A DNA stretch of 64,000 bases from Algoriphagus litoralis (lineage in GTDB: Bacteria; Bacteroidota; Bacteroidia; Cytophagales; Cyclobacteriaceae). The stretch spans positions 310,001-374,000 of the forward strand of contig NZ_QGOL01000002.1 of the NCBI RefSeq assembly GCF_003259255.1, read 5' to 3'. The notes below the pieces were generated by a model. That model was not told the origin of the DNA and ran no database searches. It saw only the letters and a list, made by a program, of their open reading frames with translations. Shown here piece after piece: positions 1 to 9,186 of this stretch; within the stretch, counting starts at the first letter, position 1, and each line of letters begins with the position of its first letter. Position numbers and translations under genes: made by a program.

Positions 1-145
1 TGAAACGCTCAATGACGATACCTATGAAACTGAAGAAATAGGCATGCCTTTTTTTGCGGAGTTGGGAGAGTATTTGTACCAAAGAGAGCTGAAGCGGAAA
101 AAGCAGATTCCGGCGGATTTGAGTAGGTTTAGGTTTGAGTATTAG
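1..145 (+). CDS. C-terminal end of an unidentified protein (partial)
   Basis: An open frame enters from the left edge (codons in phase with base 2) and ends at TAG 143-145, giving about 47 residues. The tail is charged (the segment YLYQRELKRKKQIP is rich in Lys/Arg) and ends in ...RFRFEY. No domain is recognisable in so short a piece. It runs in the same direction as the two small membrane-protein genes that follow and may share their transcript. Family unknown. Confidence 0.55.
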   Translation, partial: ETLNDDTYETEEIGMPFFAELGEYLYQRELKRKKQIPADLSRFRFEY

Positions 146-169
146 TTGGATTGGAATAAAAATTGAAAA

Positions 170-439
170 ATGGAAAGTGCGAAACCAAATGAGAAGAAGC
201 GATATTTAAAAGCATTTTGGTGGATTATACTACTTTTAAGCCTTGCAGGAGTATTAAGCGACGGGATTATTGACTTGAATCAAGGATATGATTGGAGTTT
301 TATCACCCAGCCAAAATCCTATCTTAAATTGATTTTTTTAATTGCATTCTGGTTACTAGGGTTTTATTTGTTGTTAGTCAGGCCGAAACTAAAAGGTGAA
401 GAATCTGAATTTGAAAAAAGCAAAACGAAAAACTTTTAA
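170..439 (+). CDS. Small two-helix membrane protein, hypothetical
   Basis: An 89-residue protein with two hydrophobic segments (about residues 15-31 and 51-70), separated by a polar loop containing DLNQGYDW, and a charged C-terminal tail (KGEESEFEKSKTKNF). This predicts a hairpin inner-membrane protein. It starts 24 bases after the preceding stop codon. No family was recognised. It may belong with the next small membrane protein at 516. Confidence 0.55.
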   Translation: MESAKPNEKKRYLKAFWWIILLLSLAGVLSDGIIDLNQGYDWSFITQPKSYLKLIFLIAFWLLGFYLLLVRPKLKGEESEFEKSKTKNF

Positions 440-515
440 TCAGGGCACAATTTTGTTCAAAGATTTAAGTGGAGATTAGTTTTGATTTTTTGAATGAACT
501 TTTAACTTTTAGACT

Positions 516-776
516 ATGAAAGATTTTCTAGACTATCTAAAATGGAAACCCACTTGGATAGGAATCCTAGTCGGTTCGGTTGGATATATTTTATTCGTTC
601 AAGCGTATGTATACCCAACCTTGACTTTTGATTTTTCTGTGATTTACGAGTGGTCAGCTTGGAGAAATCTTTTGATATGGCAGACATGCATGACAATCGC
701 TTCTTATTTCACTTTCGGGAAGCCAAATAGAAAAGTTTGGGCAAAAGAAAAACCTCAGTCTCCTGAGGTTTCTTAA
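516..776 (+). CDS. Small membrane protein, hypothetical
   Basis: An 86-residue protein with two hydrophobic stretches (about residues 13-33 and 45-65) and a basic, proline-containing tail. The last codons form part of a hairpin (750-771) that looks like a shared terminator with the convergent photolyase gene. A minus-strand frame overlaps it, but the plus frame starts at a clean ATG in line with the upstream gene. Function unknown. Confidence 0.5.
   Translation: MKDFLDYLKWKPTWIGILVGSVGYILFVQAYVYPTLTFDFSVIYEWSAWRNLLIWQTCMTIASYFTFGKPNRKVWAKEKPQSPEVS
750..771. terminator. Bidirectional intrinsic terminator
   Basis: The arms AAACCTCAG (750-758) and CTGAGGTTT (763-771) are perfectly complementary around a 4-base loop. 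A T-rich tail follows on the plus strand and a TTTTTCTTTT run follows on the minus strand. The hairpin lies between the convergent 86-aa gene and the photolyase gene and overlaps the last codons of the former. Confidence 0.6.
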
Positions 777-793
777 ATAGGTTTTGGTTTGAA

Positions 794-2236
794 TTAATAC
801 GCTTTTTCTAAAGTGGGCATGTTCCTCAACGCATGTGGATAAGTGTGTCCCAGTTGGATTTTTAGACTTTTGAGTTTGGATGTGGATAAGTCCCAAGGTT
901 GATGGATGTCAAACCCTTTAATTGCCTGTAATTCAGGAATCATCATTCGGACATAATCCCCATTTCGGTCATAGTTTTTCGCTTGGCGGAGGATATTGAA
1001 ATAGCGATTTTCTCGTGGATCATTTCCTACTCCACCGACATACATCCAGTTGCCCCAGTTGGAGCAGACATCGTAATCGATAAGTTTACTTTCAAAATAA
1101 CTCGCTCCCCAAGTCCAGTCAATTCCCAGATCATTCACCAAGAAGCTAGCAACGATCTGTCTGCCACGGTTAGACATAAAACCGGTAGCGTTCAGCTCCC
1201 GCATGTTAGCATCAACAAAAGGGACTCCTGTCCTCCCCTCAGCCCAAGCCTCGAATTGAGGCTTATCTCTACTCCAGGAGTCCTCTTGATTTTTGATGCC
1301 TTGTATTTGGAAGATCTTATCTCCGTGCTTCTTTGCAATGAATCTGAAGTAGTCTCTCCAGACCAATTCAAAGATTAGCCAATACGTGCTGTCATTCTTT
1401 TTACGCTCTTTTTCATAGCGTTTGACTTCTTCGTAAATAGATCGGGGAGAAATACAGCCCACTGCCAGCCATGGCGAAAATTTGGAGCTGTAATCCATCC
1501 CGATCAGCCCATTGCGGGTTTCCTTGTAAACTTTCAGTAGATCTTTCTCCCAAAAAAAGGACTGAAGTCGCCCAGACGCGGCTTGCTCTCCACCTTCTAT
1601 CTCCAACCACGATTTTGCAATCCGGTCAGGTTCCTCCAGTCCATAAGTATGTAGCGATGGCAATTCTCCCAATCTTGAAGAATCAAGATCACTTGGAAAA
1701 TTTAATCTCTTTGGCGTGCTCCAAGCAGGACGGATTTTGACCATTTTTTCTACCGCCTTGCGGAAATGTGTGAAAACCTCGGGTGTCTGACTCACTGGAA
1801 AAGGTAAATCGTCTATGTGGTATAAGGTACTTTGCCAAAAACTTTCCGTCGCGATACCTTTGGCGAAGGCATTTGTTTCTAAGGACTTTTCCACATTCCT
1901 CTCTTCCGAGGTTACTTCCTTGGAAAAAAATATTCCTTTGGCTTCCATTTCCTCTGCCAATTGAACAAGCTTGATCTCAGGCATGCCCTGAAGTACTATC
2001 AGGTCAGCACCAAGCTCACGGAAAGATTTGCGTAGCGCATCTACTGATTCAATCAAAAACTTGGTTCGAAATGCCCCCGTTTTACAGTATCCCAAATCCG
2101 TCTTAGACCACATTCGGGGATCAAAACAATAAACAGGAACAACTTCATTGCCCGACTGGATTGCTTTAATCAAGGTCTCATTATCAGTGATTCGAAGATC
2201 GTTTCTAAACCAAACAAGTATCCGATTATGCCTCAT
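794..2236 (-). CDS. DASH-type cryptochrome / deoxyribodipyrimidine photolyase
   Basis: A 480-residue flavoprotein of the photolyase/cryptochrome family. The N-terminal antenna-binding alpha/beta domain opens with RILVWFRNDLRITDNE, typical of the family. The C-terminal FAD domain contains the segment from WRDYFRF through ELNATGFMSNRGRQ and the WTWGASYFESKLIDYDVCSNWGNW region. The N(A/M)RELxxTGFMSNRGRQ pattern and the length fit the DASH subclass, which repairs cyclobutane pyrimidine dimers (single-stranded or looped DNA in vitro) using blue light. The ATG start is followed directly by the family motif. A perfect inverted repeat sits just upstream (2239-2262). Photolyase versus photoreceptor role cannot be decided from sequence. 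Confidence 0.93.
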   Translation of the reverse strand: MRHNRILVWFRNDLRITDNETLIKAIQSGNEVVPVYCFDPRMWSKTDLGYCKTGAFRTKFLIESVDALRKSFRELGADLIVLQGMPEIKLVQLAEEMEAKGIFFSKEVTSEERNVEKSLETNAFAKGIATESFWQSTLYHIDDLPFPVSQTPEVFTHFRKAVEKMVKIRPAWSTPKRLNFPSDLDSSRLGELPSLHTYGLEEPDRIAKSWLEIEGGEQAASGRLQSFFWEKDLLKVYKETRNGLIGMDYSSKFSPWLAVGCISPRSIYEEVKRYEKERKKNDSTYWLIFELVWRDYFRFIAKKHGDKIFQIQGIKNQEDSWSRDKPQFEAWAEGRTGVPFVDANMRELNATGFMSNRGRQIVASFLVNDLGIDWTWGASYFESKLIDYDVCSNWGNWMYVGGVGNDPRENRYFNILRQAKNYDRNGDYVRMMIPELQAIKGFDIHQPWDLSTSKLKSLKIQLGHTYPHALRNMPTLEKAY

Positions 2237-2238
2237 AT

Positions 2239-2262
2239 CGCTTCAAACAGAGAGTTGAAGCG
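2239..2262. promoter_or_regulatory. Inverted repeat next to the photolyase start
   Basis: CGCTTCAA (2239-2246) and TTGAAGCG (2255-2262) are perfect 8-bp inverted repeats around an 8-base spacer, ending 2 bases upstream of the photolyase ATG. This could be an operator or a 5'-UTR hairpin controlling translation. The protein that might bind it is unknown. Confidence 0.45.
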
Positions 2263-2455
2263 AAGTGTTTTGCTTTTTTGGACAATTTTAATTGATGTAT
2301 TTTATGTTTAGGATAAGGTTCTTTTTGTCCCTGATTTTGTGAATTTGATCCTTTGTTTCAGAACTTGAATTGATCTAATTCTTTTCAGAGTATTCGGTTT
2401 AAAAAGTAAAGTCAGGATAAAAACCCTAATTTTCCGCATCCTAATCACATTCCGT

Positions 2456-4861
2456 ATGCATTCGAAAACCTTCCTTTTCATCACTAGCCTAGCGAGTTTT
2501 TTGGCTTGCTCTCCACCTTCATCCGAACAGTTTGTTTTTACAGATTTGGAGACACAAGCAGGTCTAAGCGGAAAGGCAGATTATCTCGGTTCGCCCTTTG
2601 CAGCTGCAGGTGATCGTGTTTATCTGGTTGGTCATCAAGATGGGACGTTCCCCGATTTAGGTTGGCATGTGCAAGGTGAAATGGGTGGAATCTGGCTTCA
2701 TCCGATCAAACTGATGGATGGATTTACGGCATCCATTACCGTGAATGATAACTCGTTTTGCCTGGACAAGGCTACATCATTTACGAATTATCCTTTCGCC
2801 AATGTATTGGATTTTACAACTCCAGATGCGGGAATAGAGGTGGAGCGCTTGCATTTTGTACCCGATGGCCGGGCCGGAATGGTGATTCTTTTCAAGGTTA
2901 AAAATGTGGATAAGTCAGATCGATCTCTTCGATTTGATTTCAATGCCTATGTGGATTTGATGCCTGTTTGGCTTGGAGAACGAACCGGAATGGTGGATAA
3001 TGCAGATGAGATAACCTTCAGCGAGCAGACAAATACGTTCACAGGAAAAGATCAAGGAAATGACTGGTTTGTAGTGTGGGGAAGTGCGGAAGGAATGACA
3101 TTGAGTCCGACAGAATCTTCAACTTGCCAAATGTCTCCGAAAGGAAATGGTGCCAATGCTGGCTTTGCCTTAGACATCACGATCCCAGTAGGAACTGAGC
3201 AGATTATACCAATTTTTATTTCCGGATCAACAGAGAGTGAATTGAAGGCAATGGAAACTTTGGCGGACCTAAGATCAAATCTGCAAAGCGATTGGCTAGA
3301 CAAAAAGGACCGGTATAAAACGATTCAGGAATCCGCACAAATCACCATTCCGGACAAGGAACTTCAACAGGCATTTGAGTGGGTCAAATACAATACCGAC
3401 TGGCTAGTTCGTGATGTTCCCGGCATGGGACGTGGATTTGGGGCCGGATTGCAGGATTACCCTTGGTTTTTTGGAGTGGACAGTGAGTACACGATTCAGG
3501 GTTTGATAGCGACAGGGAGAAAGGATTTGGTTTATTCCACTCTGGAACTTATCCACAATCTTTCTGAAAAAGCGAATGGAAATGGCCGGATCGTCCATGA
3601 AGTCAGCACAAATGGTGCGGTGTTCAATCCTGGAAATATCAATGAAACTCCACAGTGGGCATCCACGATCTGGGAAGTGTATCGCTGGACTGGAGATCGG
3701 GAATTTCTGGAAACCTACTTTCCGTCCATTGAAAAGGGACTCGACTGGCTACTCAAAGAAAATGACAAAGACGGGAATCTTCTGGCTGATGGCTATGGCA
3801 TGATGGAGATTCATGGCCTGGAGTCCGAGATGATCGACGTGGCGGTGTACAGCCAAAAAGCTTTTGCAGATGCCGCAAAAATGGCTGAGATACTCGAAAA
3901 AGCGGAACTTTCTAAAAGTTATCAACAAACTGCCGATGCGTTGGCCATTAAGATAAATAAAGACTTCTGGGTGTCGGAATTTGGGAGCTATGCGGACTTT
4001 ATCGGAACGGCAGAAGATGCCCTTCACCTGATTGATGGAGCGATTATTCGGGCCGATACCTTGAATAAACCTTGGGCTGTGGCAGAATTGGAAGCTACAA
4101 AAGCCAAGTTATCCACACTGCCAAAAGACCAAAAGCAAGGATTTGTTCTGTATCACAATTGGGTTGTGAATACACCTATGGAGACGGGAATTGCTGACTC
4201 TGAGAAAGCGAAAATTGCTTTGGAGACAGGAAGAAAGTACACCAATCCGTTCGGTGTTTTTGTCACTGGAATTGATCGAGATGAGAGTTCAGAAAATGCA
4301 GATGGATCATTCGTCGGGAGTAAAAGTTTTTCTTACACGGGCGCTGTAATGACCTTGCCTACGGGCGTATCTGCAATTGGGGAAAACAATTACGGCAATC
4401 CAGATCAGGCGTTGGACTACCTCAAGCGGATGACTCGGAGTTTTGGCTTTGCATTGCCTGGCTCGATCTATGAAGTTTCGCCCGATTACGGCATGTTTAC
4501 CCAAGCATGGAATTTATACAGCTATACCGTTCCCATTGTAACGCAGTTTTTTGGGATCAAACCTGATGCTGGCAACAAGGTTATTTACATCCGCCCTCAA
4601 ATGCCCAGCACTTGGGAGGAAGCTTCCATTCAAAAAGTCATCATTGGCGATAATGAAATCAGCATGAGCTATGTGGATAAGTCTGGAGTTCGAAGCATAG
4701 AAGTTTCCCAAACTCAATCCAAATGGGGAATTTCAATTGAGATTCCTGAGGAATATTCAAAAGTGAAAATCTTGGGAAAAGAGATCAGTTCGGACACCAA
4801 AGACGGATTCAGACGAATTCTGATGACCGGGAAAAAGGTGAGAGTAGAGGCAGAGAAATGA
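2456..4861 (+). CDS. Six-hairpin glycosidase-like lipoprotein (debranching-enzyme-like)
   Basis: An 801-residue protein with a lipoprotein signal peptide (lipobox SFLAC, Cys18), so it is probably anchored on the envelope. The N-terminal ~270 residues are beta-rich. The C-terminal part resembles the (alpha/alpha)6-barrel of amylo-alpha-1,6-glucosidase and other inverting glycosidases: repeated aromatic segments such as YPWFFGVDSEYT, WASTIWEVYRWTGDREF and a DKDGNLLADGYGMMEIHG stretch. The acidic residues in these loops are plausible catalytic groups, but I cannot assign them. A beta-sandwich cap follows at the C-terminus. Substrate unknown; alpha-glucan or another plant/algal oligosaccharide is possible. 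Monocistronic, convergent with the DUF5916 gene. Confidence 0.72.
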   Translation: MHSKTFLFITSLASFLACSPPSSEQFVFTDLETQAGLSGKADYLGSPFAAAGDRVYLVGHQDGTFPDLGWHVQGEMGGIWLHPIKLMDGFTASITVNDNSFCLDKATSFTNYPFANVLDFTTPDAGIEVERLHFVPDGRAGMVILFKVKNVDKSDRSLRFDFNAYVDLMPVWLGERTGMVDNADEITFSEQTNTFTGKDQGNDWFVVWGSAEGMTLSPTESSTCQMSPKGNGANAGFALDITIPVGTEQIIPIFISGSTESELKAMETLADLRSNLQSDWLDKKDRYKTIQESAQITIPDKELQQAFEWVKYNTDWLVRDVPGMGRGFGAGLQDYPWFFGVDSEYTIQGLIATGRKDLVYSTLELIHNLSEKANGNGRIVHEVSTNGAVFNPGNINETPQWASTIWEVYRWTGDREFLETYFPSIEKGLDWLLKENDKDGNLLADGYGMMEIHGLESEMIDVAVYSQKAFADAAKMAEILEKAELSKSYQQTADALAIKINKDFWVSEFGSYADFIGTAEDALHLIDGAIIRADTLNKPWAVAELEATKAKLSTLPKDQKQGFVLYHNWVVNTPMETGIADSEKAKIALETGRKYTNPFGVFVTGIDRDESSENADGSFVGSKSFSYTGAVMTLPTGVSAIGENNYGNPDQALDYLKRMTRSFGFALPGSIYEVSPDYGMFTQAWNLYSYTVPIVTQFFGIKPDAGNKVIYIRPQMPSTWEEASIQKVIIGDNEISMSYVDKSGVRSIEVSQTQSKWGISIEIPEEYSKVKILGKEISSDTKDGFRRILMTGKKVRVEAEK

Positions 4862-4882
4862 TTTATCCTATCTTCTAGTCAA

Positions 4883-7096
4883 TTAAAGATTCAACCAATA
4901 ATTCAACTTCAGCACTAAAGACCGCTGCTTTGGCGTAAAATCCCCTGGGAAATAATTGTCCGTGTACACTAAGAAAAAATCTGAAACAGGCGCATATCTC
5001 CATTGCAAACGCGTGTTGATATTTAGGTTGTCGATCTGATTGTTGTATTGGATAAAGGTTGTCCAGAAGATTTTATCCGTGAAAGTTAAGTCTATTCTAG
5101 GTCCGACTAGAATTAAATCAGCATCGCTTTGTGGCTCAGGAAGCCGGATTCTTGCATAGTTGAAGTTCATGGAAATGTTGGCCAAATAGCCTATTCTAAC
5201 ACCCATCTGGCTGGTAATCCGCTGAAAATTCCCCGTAAAATATTGTCCTGCTTCAGCGTCCAGCATGATATTGAATACATTCCTAGGGTTGCTTTGATAT
5301 TCAATCTGTACGGTCTTGTTGACATAATCTGTGCCCGCTAGCAAAGGCTCGCCTCCCGAACGGGTAGGGTCAAAGTCTTGAAAAAGATATACGTATCGAT
5401 TTCGCTGCGTGATCTCAAGCTCCGAAAGTGAATTGAATCGAATCAAATAGCCCAAGTTGATGTCCCGATCTGTTTGGCCAAGATCCTCATTCCAGTACCC
5501 TTCGTACTCCAATTTTGGTCCGTGGCGATTGATCAGCCTGGATTTAGGATAAAACAAATAGGAGACATCTGGATTCAGTCTGGTGAAATTAACCCTAGGC
5601 ACAAATCCCACTGCGGGGTTGAAATTTTCTCCGATATTCTGAAAGCTGATGCTCCAGTTCCAGTGAATATCTGTGAAGAGCATATAGGCATTGAAGGAAT
5701 AGGGGGCATCCTTTTTTTCAGATTCAAAAGTCCTGTGATAGAATACTTTGCCGGTCCACTTGCCGTCGGCTGAGTTCAAGTTGTAATCAAGCCCAAGTAG
5801 TCGATTGTATGCGGTTGGATCAAAAAGCTGCTGAAATTCATCCAAGGCCAGCGATTCTTTATTTACATAAATCAAACCGATGTTTGATCGGGTAAATACT
5901 TTTTTCTGTAGTGCCAAAACAGAGAAATTCTTTCCGGAGACCCCCGCATCTTCATCAGTCGCGGTTTGCATATTCATGGCGCCAATCCGCCAGTCTTCAT
6001 TTATTTTGCCACTGAGACGAGCACCGTAGATGATTTTGCTTTGGATATTTTGTCCTGTAGCCGAATCGATATCCACTCCGATTCTTCTGGAGAAAAACGG
6101 CCGAGAACGCTGCTGTCCAAAACTGTCGAAGAGGTCTGCATTTTCAAGAAAAAACTGTCTCCTTTCCGGAAAAAATATCTCAAATCGATCCAAGTTGGTC
6201 ACCTGTTGATCTACTTCCACCTGTGAAAAATCCGGGTTGAAGGTCAAGTCAAGGTTAAGAGCCGGCCCAATTCCAATTTTCGCATCGCCTCCAAATGCAG
6301 GAGTAAGCGATTCGGAGCTTCCTTCGATATAGTTTTTGGAAGTTCGGGCAGCAGTATACGGAATCAGGGAAATATTCGCCGAAGTCTTTTTGATGGGTTC
6401 TTCGAAAATCAGCTTTTTGCTGAATGCGGTGGAAATTATCGGAATATTTCGAGGAATGGGTGTCCAGGTACTCCGCTCACCAAGCTCGCTGTCGATCCGA
6501 TAGACATTTAGATTCCAGTTTTGAGCCCCATCATTGAATCGGAGAGTTGACAGCGGAATGACCATTTCTGCTTGCCAGTGGTTTTCAAAGATTTTGGCTT
6601 CTGAATACCATTTATTGTCCCAGGCCAGGCTCAGATCTGCAGAAGTCATTCCTCCATTGGAGATCAGGCCCTCTCGCTGTACGCCGTAGGGATTGATCCC
6701 AAATGAGAATGCATTGGTTTTATCATTGAAGGTATCCATGACGAAAACAATGGCGTCATTTTGCTCACCTCTGAAATCACGACGCAAGGACGTAGAGACA
6801 TACTTTCTGGGACCTAGATTCTCCATCACCGCCGCGATGTACAGATTCTGCTCATCGAAGGCAATCTTCATTCGGGTTCTCACACGTGAGGCTGAAGTGT
6901 CAGAAGGAAAATATTGTCTGAAATTGCCATTCCAGCCTTCTTCATTGGTCCAGATCTCTTCATCCAGGATGCCATCGAGCGTGATGAGTTGGGCGAGCTT
7001 AAAGGCAAAGGCATTGGTCTCACCTGCATTCTGCGCAAAAGAAACAGTAGAGGTCAGGCATAGCAGGATTGCTGCTTTGGCAAGGATAGATTTCAT
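4883..7096 (-). CDS. DUF5916 protein with carbohydrate-binding-like N-domain, outer-membrane type
   Basis: A 737-residue protein with a signal peptide (ILAKAAILLCLTSTVSFAQ). The N-terminal ~200 residues resemble the family-9 carbohydrate-binding-like sandwich (ITLDGILDEEIWTNEEGW, then DFRGEQNDAIVFVMDTF). The remaining ~500 residues are DUF5916: an alternating amphipathic beta pattern consistent with an outer-membrane barrel, including the VDQQVTNLDRFEIFFPERRQFF region and a final strand ending in KLNYWLNL. The family is common in Bacteroidota; its function is not established. It is transcribed away from the upstream gene across an 86-base gap. Confidence 0.85.
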   Translation of the reverse strand: MKSILAKAAILLCLTSTVSFAQNAGETNAFAFKLAQLITLDGILDEEIWTNEEGWNGNFRQYFPSDTSASRVRTRMKIAFDEQNLYIAAVMENLGPRKYVSTSLRRDFRGEQNDAIVFVMDTFNDKTNAFSFGINPYGVQREGLISNGGMTSADLSLAWDNKWYSEAKIFENHWQAEMVIPLSTLRFNDGAQNWNLNVYRIDSELGERSTWTPIPRNIPIISTAFSKKLIFEEPIKKTSANISLIPYTAARTSKNYIEGSSESLTPAFGGDAKIGIGPALNLDLTFNPDFSQVEVDQQVTNLDRFEIFFPERRQFFLENADLFDSFGQQRSRPFFSRRIGVDIDSATGQNIQSKIIYGARLSGKINEDWRIGAMNMQTATDEDAGVSGKNFSVLALQKKVFTRSNIGLIYVNKESLALDEFQQLFDPTAYNRLLGLDYNLNSADGKWTGKVFYHRTFESEKKDAPYSFNAYMLFTDIHWNWSISFQNIGENFNPAVGFVPRVNFTRLNPDVSYLFYPKSRLINRHGPKLEYEGYWNEDLGQTDRDINLGYLIRFNSLSELEITQRNRYVYLFQDFDPTRSGGEPLLAGTDYVNKTVQIEYQSNPRNVFNIMLDAEAGQYFTGNFQRITSQMGVRIGYLANISMNFNYARIRLPEPQSDADLILVGPRIDLTFTDKIFWTTFIQYNNQIDNLNINTRLQWRYAPVSDFFLVYTDNYFPGDFTPKQRSLVLKLNYWLNL

Positions 7097-7182
7097 GTAA
7101 GGTCGGAGGTACTCAAAAGTAACTTTGCCAACTCATTCCAAGCAAGGAATTTTACCAATGGTAAAGCAAATTTTTTAACCGA

Positions 7183-7611
7183 TTATTTGGAGCCGAAAGC
7201 GGTTAATATGAGGTTTCGGGCTCCACCATGGTGCCGAAATTCGCAGAGGTAAATTCCCTGCCAGATTCCTAGGGCAAGTTTTCCACCGGAAATTGGAATT
7301 TGTAGGCTTACACCGAAAAAAGCGCTTTTAATGTGCGCAGGCATATCATCATCGCCTTCATAGTCGTGGACAAATCGTGGATAAGTCTCTGGAATTAATT
7401 CATTTACAAAGGTTTGGAAGTCTTTTCTGACAGTCGGGTCGGCATTTTCATTGATGCAAAGTCCTGCGGAAGTATGCTGTAAAAAGACCTGCAAAAATCC
7501 GATCCTGATTTCCTTGAGTTCAGGAATCGCTTTTTCAATTTGATCCGTGATGAGATGGTATCCTTGTGGATAACTCGGAAGGCGAAGGGGTTTTTGAACG
7601 AAAAAACTCAT
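7183..7611 (-). CDS. YjbQ family protein (UPF0047)
   Basis: A 142-residue protein spanning the whole YjbQ/UPF0047 domain. Recognisable blocks are FLQHTSAGLCINENADP, a YEGDDDMPAHIKSA segment and GGKLALGIWQGIYLCEFRHHG, with conserved His residues that bind metal in the family. Family members have weak, promiscuous thiamin-phosphate-synthase activity in some reports, hence the database name secondary thiamine-phosphate synthase; the physiological role is unclear. It lies 1.5 kb from a TPP riboswitch but in a separate, divergent unit, so any link with thiamin is speculative. Confidence 0.9.
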   Translation of the reverse strand: MSFFVQKPLRLPSYPQGYHLITDQIEKAIPELKEIRIGFLQVFLQHTSAGLCINENADPTVRKDFQTFVNELIPETYPRFVHDYEGDDDMPAHIKSAFFGVSLQIPISGGKLALGIWQGIYLCEFRHHGGARNLILTAFGSK

Positions 7612-7687
7612 GCTGGAGGATTAATTGATTCCATTTGGCATTACTTAATCAATAATTGATGTTGCTTTTTCTGATAACTAATAGCCT

Positions 7688-8101
7688 CTATTTAACTATC
7701 TCAAAGTAATTGGTAGGGCCGTCGCAGGGAGCACTTCCTCCAGAGAGGATGCCGTCATTATCCAGAAATAATTGTTCCGTTGGGCCTGAGCAACTGTGAG
7801 CGAGTTTTCCATCAGGGAAAAGAAGTATATAAACTGTTCTTTTCCCTCCTTCTTGGTAATCTCGCTTTTCCCTTTCATATGTTCCTGTAGCAGTTTCCTT
7901 TCCTACCGTTTTTAGAAATGTCCCATCCCGATTGAAAAGATAAGTATATGTGGAATCGGGTGTGGAAATCAATCCAGTGTCGCCTCCGAAACCATAGGTT
8001 CGATGGCCGATAATTTTCCATGTTTGTGGAAATTGATTTTCCGATTCAATACAGGATAACATTATGAAAATCAGAAGTAAAATGCTTAATGAAGATTTCA
8101 T
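7688..8101 (-). CDS. Small lipoprotein, hypothetical
   Basis: A 137-residue protein with a lipoprotein signal peptide (lipobox IMLSC, Cys17). The mature part is predicted mostly beta, with turns such as NRDGTFLKT and LFPDGKLAHS and two Cys residues near the C-terminus (HSCSGP, SAPCDGP) that could form a disulfide. The pattern recalls small lipocalin-like or META-like envelope lipoproteins, but no family can be named. It stands alone between YjbQ and the FAH-family gene. Confidence 0.65.
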   Translation of the reverse strand: MKSSLSILLLIFIMLSCIESENQFPQTWKIIGHRTYGFGGDTGLISTPDSTYTYLFNRDGTFLKTVGKETATGTYEREKRDYQEGGKRTVYILLFPDGKLAHSCSGPTEQLFLDNDGILSGGSAPCDGPTNYFEIVK

Positions 8102-8159
8102 AGAGTTAATTTTGTTACTGAAATCAAAACGGTAACTCTGTACTGATTGCTACAAATGA

Positions 8160-9005
8160 TCAAATCTTCCCAACTTTATTTTCTAAAGTCCCAATCCCTT
8201 CAATGGTGATTTTTACTACGTCGCCAGCCTGAAGAGTGAAATTGTCCGGAACGATTCCTGTCCCTGTCATCATCAGACAACCGATCGGAAAGGTACTTGA
8301 TCTAAATAGCCAATCTGCCAATTCCTGTGGCTTCCGCTTCATTTGGTCTAAAGTAGTTTCGCCGGAAGCTTCGGTTTTACCATTTCTTAAGATTTCGAGG
8401 CTTATTTTATTGGAGTCTGGAAGCATTTCCTCCTGAATCAAAATGCAAGGACCGATGGCTGCGCAGCCCTGATAGACTTTCGCCTGCGGCAAATAGAGCG
8501 GGTTTTCTCCCTCGATACTTCGGCTGCTCATGTCATTGCCGACGGTAAATCCCTGCACTTTTCCCGAAGGGGAAATCAGCAAAGTCAACTCCGGCTCAGG
8601 CACATCCCAAGTGGAGTCTTTTCGAATATTGACTGTTTCACCAGGATTGGAAACGCGACTTGAAGTTGCCTTGAAGAAAAGCTCCGGCCGATCAGCAGCA
8701 TATACTTTATCATAAAAATCCGCTCCGCCGGCATCTTGTGATTCTTCCATCCGTGCAGTTCGGCTTCGGTAATACGTAACTCCCGCCGCCCATACTTCCT
8801 GATTGCCCATGGGTGCCAAAATGCCTTCCTCCTTCAATTCTTCTGCTTTATCAATTGAGATATTTTCCCAATGTGCTGCCTCTGATTTCAACAATTTGGG
8901 AAGATTTTCTCTTCCCAAGAGTTGATCCCAATCGAGTTCAGGACCCAGAAAGATTCCATTTTCGCTTTCTAAAAGTGTTCCGGAGGTAAGTTTGTAGAGC
9001 TTCAT
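8160..9005 (-). CDS. Fumarylacetoacetate hydrolase (FAH) family protein
   Basis: A 281-residue protein with the FAH fold. The metal-binding acidic residues are seen in WDVPEPELTL, followed by GFTVGNDMSSRSIEGENPLY, a classic FAH-family block, and GDVVKITIEGIGTL near the C-terminus. The N-terminal segment WAAGVTYYRSRTARMEES resembles the sugar-acid dehydratase (AraD1-like) branch, so a 2-keto-3-deoxy-sugar acid is a possible substrate; this is inference. The first in-frame codon at 9008 is TTG; the ATG at 9005 (MKLYKLTSG) is the better start. No sugar-catabolic genes adjoin it. Confidence 0.85.
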   Translation of the reverse strand: MKLYKLTSGTLLESENGIFLGPELDWDQLLGRENLPKLLKSEAAHWENISIDKAEELKEEGILAPMGNQEVWAAGVTYYRSRTARMEESQDAGGADFYDKVYAADRPELFFKATSSRVSNPGETVNIRKDSTWDVPEPELTLLISPSGKVQGFTVGNDMSSRSIEGENPLYLPQAKVYQGCAAIGPCILIQEEMLPDSNKISLEILRNGKTEASGETTLDQMKRKPQELADWLFRSSTFPIGCLMMTGTGIVPDNFTLQAGDVVKITIEGIGTLENKVGKI

Positions 9006-9063
9006 CAATTGGTTTTAGGTTTATTTTTCGGGAATTTATAAAAAAGGAATTGAAGCGGGAGAC

Positions 9064-9093
9064 TTGTAAAGAAACTTTTCGCTCGTAACTTTG
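9064..9093 (+). promoter_or_regulatory. Bacteroidota-type promoter of the riboswitch-receptor unit
   Basis: TTG at 9064-9066 and TAACTTTG at 9086-9093 match the -33 and -7 (TAnnTTTG) elements with a 19-base spacer. Transcription would begin within a few bases of the riboswitch 5' end at about 9101, which supports both calls. Confidence 0.7.
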
Positions 9094-9100
9094 TCGGAGA

Positions 9101-9182
9101 TCATAAGGGGTGCCTTAAACAAAACGGGCTGAGATCATACCCATACGACCTGATCCGGGTAATGCCGGCGAAGGGAAATGAG
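9101..9182 (+). promoter_or_regulatory. TPP riboswitch (THI element)
   Basis: The conserved thi-box blocks are present in order: GGGGTGCC (9107-9114), GGCTGAGA (9127-9134), ACCC, CTGATCCGGGTAATGCCGGC (9150-9169) and GAAGGGA (9170-9176). P1 can close between TCAT (9101-9104) and ATGA (9178-9181). The element binds thiamin pyrophosphate and lowers expression of the downstream gene when TPP is plentiful. It lies about 150 bases ahead of a TonB-dependent receptor, a known arrangement in Bacteroidota for predicted thiamin uptake. It explains the 327-base gap before that gene. Confidence 0.95.
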
Positions 9183-9186
9183 AATA

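Noticed and set aside
983-1974. Plus-strand open frames inside the photolyase gene
   Set aside because: They lie antisense to a well-conserved photolyase and show no family features.
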